Shown: positions 5,307 to 7,374 of the stretch, one piece after another
Position numbering within the stretch: the first letter of the stretch is position 1
How the letters are laid out: every line of letters begins with the position of its first letter
Source: Actinomycetes bacterium
GTDB taxonomy: Bacteria > Actinomycetota > Actinomycetes > JAHEKZ01
Direction of reading: 5' to 3'
NCBI GenBank assembly: GCA_027117675.1
Contig: JAJAYM010000366.1
Span: 1 to 7,374 of the forward strand
DNA length: 7,374 bases
Translations under genes and position numbers: made by a program
The notes under the pieces: model-generated
Databases searched by the model: none
Told to the model about the DNA's origin: nothing
What the model saw: only the letters and a program-made list of their open reading frames with translations

Positions 5307-6494
5307 ATGGCCTACCTGGATCACGCTGCAACGACGCCGATGCTCCCGGCCGCGATGGCGGCCCTCACCAAGGAGCTCGGCGAGGTTGGCAACCCCTCGT
5401 CGCTCCATGCGGCGGGACGACGGGCCCGACGCGTAGTCGAAGAGAGCCGCGAGGCGATCGCGGCGGCGTTCGGCGCACGTCCCAGTGAGGTCGTGTTTAC
5501 CGCCGGTGGTACCGAAGCGGACAACCTGGCGATCAAGGGGCTCTACTGGAGTCGGCAACAGCAGTGTCGCCGGCCACGGATTCTGGCGAGCAGCGTTGAG
5601 CACCACGCCGTCCTCGATCCCGTTCAATGGCTCGTCGACTACCAGGGGGCCGAGGTGGTTTGGCTCGATGTTGACTCCGTCGGTCGGGTTGATCCCCAGC
5701 ACATTCATGACGAGATCGCCAAAGATCCGCAGTCGGTGGCCCTGGTCACGGTGATGTGGGCCAACAACGAAGTGGGCACCGTGCAGCCCATCGCCCAGTG
5801 CGCTGCGGTGGCTGCTGGCTTCGAGGTGCCCTGCCACTCTGACGCCGTCCAGGTCGCCGGTCACCTTCCGCTCGACTTCGCCGCGTCTGGGTTGGATGCC
5901 CTAACCATCAGTGGACACAAACTGGGTGGCCCCCTCGGTGTTGGGGCCTTACTCCTCGGTCGATCCGTATCGCCGACGCCGTTGATCCATGGTGGAGGTC
6001 AAGAGCGGGACGTGCGATCGGGCACGCTCGACACTCCGTCCATCGCCGGTTTCGCTGCCGCTGCGACCGAAGGGATGGACACCCGACCAGATCGTGAGGC
6101 CACCGTCGCAGCGCTGCGCGACGACCTGATCGCCGGCGTTCTCAAGCAGGTTCCCGACGCACGGCTGAATGGAGACCCGCGAATGGACGCGGCGCATCGC
6201 CTGCCCGGAAACGCGCACCTGTCTTTCCCCGGGTGCGAAGGTGACTCACTCCTCATGCTGCTCGACGCGCGTGGCGTTCATTGCTCAACCGGGTCAGCGT
6301 GTTCAGCTGGGGTTGCCGAGCCAAGTCATGTCTTGCTCGCCATGGGTTCATCACCGGCGGAGGCCCGGTCATCGCTGAGACTTTCGCTAGGTCATACCTC
6401 AACTCGTGCCGACATCGAGGAGTTAGTGGCGACGATCGGCCCGGTCGTCGAGCGGGCGCGGGCCGCTCGTGCTTCGTCAGCTGAGCAAGCCTGA
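5307..6494 (+). CDS. iscS: Cysteine desulfurase (NifS/IscS family, PLP-dependent)
   Basis: This 395-aa class-V aminotransferase-fold enzyme removes sulfur from L-cysteine, giving alanine and an enzyme-bound persulfide. Motifs in order are [10 protein letters not shown] at the N-terminus, [47 protein letters not shown], the cofactor site SDAVQ followed by [11 protein letters not shown] with the PLP Schiff-base Lys205, [13 protein letters not shown], and the catalytic-cysteine loop [10 protein letters not shown] with Cys332 as the expected sulfur-carrying residue. Length and motifs match group I NifS/IscS enzymes. The symbol follows the mycobacterial homologue; nifS is an equally fair name. No scaffold (iscU), suf or nif genes are seen next to it. 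mnmA starts 14 nt downstream, so a main job is probably supplying sulfur for tRNA thiolation, as in other bacteria where such a pair is linked. The start ATG 5307 has no clear ribosome site. Confidence 0.93.
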   Translation: MAYLDHAATTPMLPAAMAALTKELGEVGNPSSLHAAGRRARRVVEESREAIAAAFGARPSEVVFTAGGTEADNLAIKGLYWSRQQQCRRPRILASSVEHHAVLDPVQWLVDYQGAEVVWLDVDSVGRVDPQHIHDEIAKDPQSVALVTVMWANNEVGTVQPIAQCAAVAAGFEVPCHSDAVQVAGHLPLDFAASGLDALTISGHKLGGPLGVGALLLGRSVSPTPLIHGGGQERDVRSGTLDTPSIAGFAAAATEGMDTRPDREATVAALRDDLIAGVLKQVPDARLNGDPRMDAAHRLPGNAHLSFPGCEGDSLLMLLDARGVHCSTGSACSAGVAEPSHVLLAMGSSPAEARSSLRLSLGHTSTRADIEELVATIGPVVERARAARASSAEQA

Positions 6495-6508
6495 CGGATG
6501 CGTCCCTG

Positions 6509-7374
6509 ATGCGTGTTCTTGCCGCCCTCTCTGGTGGGGTCGACTCAGCTGAGGCTGCCGCGCGGGTGAAAGATGCCGGCCATGAGGTCACCGCCGTGCA
6601 CCTCGCGCTCAGCAAAAACCCGCAGACCTTCCGTTCAGGTGCTCGTGGCTGCTGCAGTCTTGAAGACTCTCGTGATGCTCGACGCGTCGCCGATGTTCTG
6701 GGTTTGCCTTACTACGTATGGGATTTCGCTGAGCAGTTTCGCGCAGAGGTGGTCGACGACTTTCTGGCGGAGTACGCCGCAGGTCGCACTCCCAACCCGT
6801 GCCTCCGATGCAACGAGCACATCAAGTTTGCGGCGGTTCTTGATCGCGCGCTGGGTTTGGGTTTTGACGCAGTCTGTACGGGTCACTACGCCCAACTCAT
6901 CGACGGGCCGGACGGCCCAGAGCTTCATCGTGCTGTGGATCCAGACAAGGACCAGTCCTATGTGCTGGGGGTTCTCAACCGTGATCAGATCCGCAGGTCA
7001 CTCTTCCCGCTCGGGGACTCGGTCAAGACCGAAGTCCGAGCGGAGGCGGCAGCCCGTGGACTCTTGGTCGCCGACAAGCCAGACAGTCACGACATCTGCT
7101 TTATCGCCGACGGTGACACGAAAGGTTTCCTCGCTGCGCACCTAGGGACGCGCCCGGGACAGATCCTAGACAGCGACGGCGCCCTGCTGGGCCAGCATGA
7201 TGGTGCTTACGCCTTTACTGTTGGCCAGCGGAAGGGTCTTGGGCTCACTGTTGCCGCCCCCGACCGCAGTCCGCGCTACGTGCTCTCGATCGAGCCGGCA
7301 ACCAATACCGTCACGGTAGGACCCCACGAGGCGTTGGCGGTCGATGAGATTGTCGCAACTCGACCGCTCTGGTG
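6509..7374 (+). CDS. mnmA: tRNA 2-thiouridylase MnmA (3' end outside window)
   Basis: The frame is open from ATG 6509 to the end of the window with no stop; 288 full codons are present and perhaps 70-80 are missing. The protein begins [20 protein letters not shown], containing the SGGVDS PP-loop that binds ATP to activate the tRNA uridine. Further MnmA hallmarks are [16 protein letters not shown], with Cys101 at the position of the catalytic nucleophile (Cys98 is an extra one), [18 protein letters not shown], and DSHDICFI, whose Cys197 matches the persulfide-forming cysteine. [10 protein letters not shown] then marks entry into the central beta-barrel domain. MnmA makes s2U34 in tRNA-Lys, Glu and Gln using sulfur relayed from a cysteine desulfurase, here the gene 14 nt upstream. 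There is no strong Shine-Dalgarno, so translational coupling to the upstream gene is likely. This protein is also called TrmU in actinobacterial annotations. Confidence 0.95.
   Translation, partial: MRVLAALSGGVDSAEAAARVKDAGHEVTAVHLALSKNPQTFRSGARGCCSLEDSRDARRVADVLGLPYYVWDFAEQFRAEVVDDFLAEYAAGRTPNPCLRCNEHIKFAAVLDRALGLGFDAVCTGHYAQLIDGPDGPELHRAVDPDKDQSYVLGVLNRDQIRRSLFPLGDSVKTEVRAEAAARGLLVADKPDSHDICFIADGDTKGFLAAHLGTRPGQILDSDGALLGQHDGAYAFTVGQRKGLGLTVAAPDRSPRYVLSIEPATNTVTVGPHEALAVDEIVATRPLW

Noticed and set aside
4572..5864. 430-codon minus-strand frame antisense to etfA and the desulfurase
   Set aside because: It lies opposite genes with complete family signatures. Long antisense frames are expected in G/C-rich DNA, and this one shows no domain I recognise.
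6573..7145. 190-codon plus-strand frame overlapping mnmA
   Set aside because: It is Ser/Thr/Arg-rich shadow reading. The frame from 6509 gives every MnmA motif.
1..7374. CRISPR arrays, tRNA or rRNA genes, transposases, phage or integrase genes
   Set aside because: I saw no spaced direct-repeat array, RNA gene signature or mobile-element protein. The only repeats are the short elements listed.

Overview
This window comes from a high-GC bacterium, most likely an actinobacterium. The evidence is the strong G/C preference at third codon positions, a GTG start, two candidate leaderless starts with TAnnnT -10 boxes, and the gene order etfB-etfA-cysteine desulfurase-mnmA. That order matches, from memory, the fixA-fixB-...-iscS-trmU segment of Mycobacterium tuberculosis (Rv3029c to Rv3024c). 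I cannot fix the genus from the sequence alone.

Layout, left to right. (1) Positions 1-678 hold the 3' part of a thioredoxin-TPR fusion of the CnoX/YbbN type, cut by the window edge just after its expected CxxC site. (2) Positions 807-1601 encode a secreted matrixin-like zinc metalloprotease, started at an ATG behind a strong Shine-Dalgarno. (3) A DUF885 putative metallopeptidase is convergent with it on the minus strand (1617-3122). The 15-nt gap between the two genes holds most of a perfect 13-bp tandem duplication that repeats the end and stop codon of the matrixin gene. (4) A 369-bp divergent intergenic region (3123-3491) is the most structured non-coding stretch here. It holds a 17-bp perfect inverted repeat with an A/T-richer loop, a 12-bp palindrome, five alternating ACTGA/TCAGT half-sites, and a leader whose repeats can pair in two exclusive ways just before the etfB ribosome site. 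(5) On the plus strand, etfB, etfA, a cysteine desulfurase and mnmA (3492 to window end) follow with gaps of 30, 27 and 14 nt.

How the genes work together. EtfA and EtfB form the electron transfer flavoprotein heterodimer, which takes electrons from acyl-CoA dehydrogenases and passes them to the quinone pool. The cysteine desulfurase draws sulfur from cysteine, and MnmA uses persulfide sulfur for 2-thiouridine at tRNA position 34, so that adjacent pair probably forms a sulfur-delivery unit. The two left-hand metalloproteases and the thioredoxin-TPR protein look like separate transcription units.

The coding content is ordinary actinobacterial housekeeping, and I see no obvious new protein system. 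The signals most worth pursuing are the intergenic elements at 3188-3268 and 3337-3409. The mnmA reading frame (6509-7374) runs off the window with no stop codon and is easily missed for that reason.
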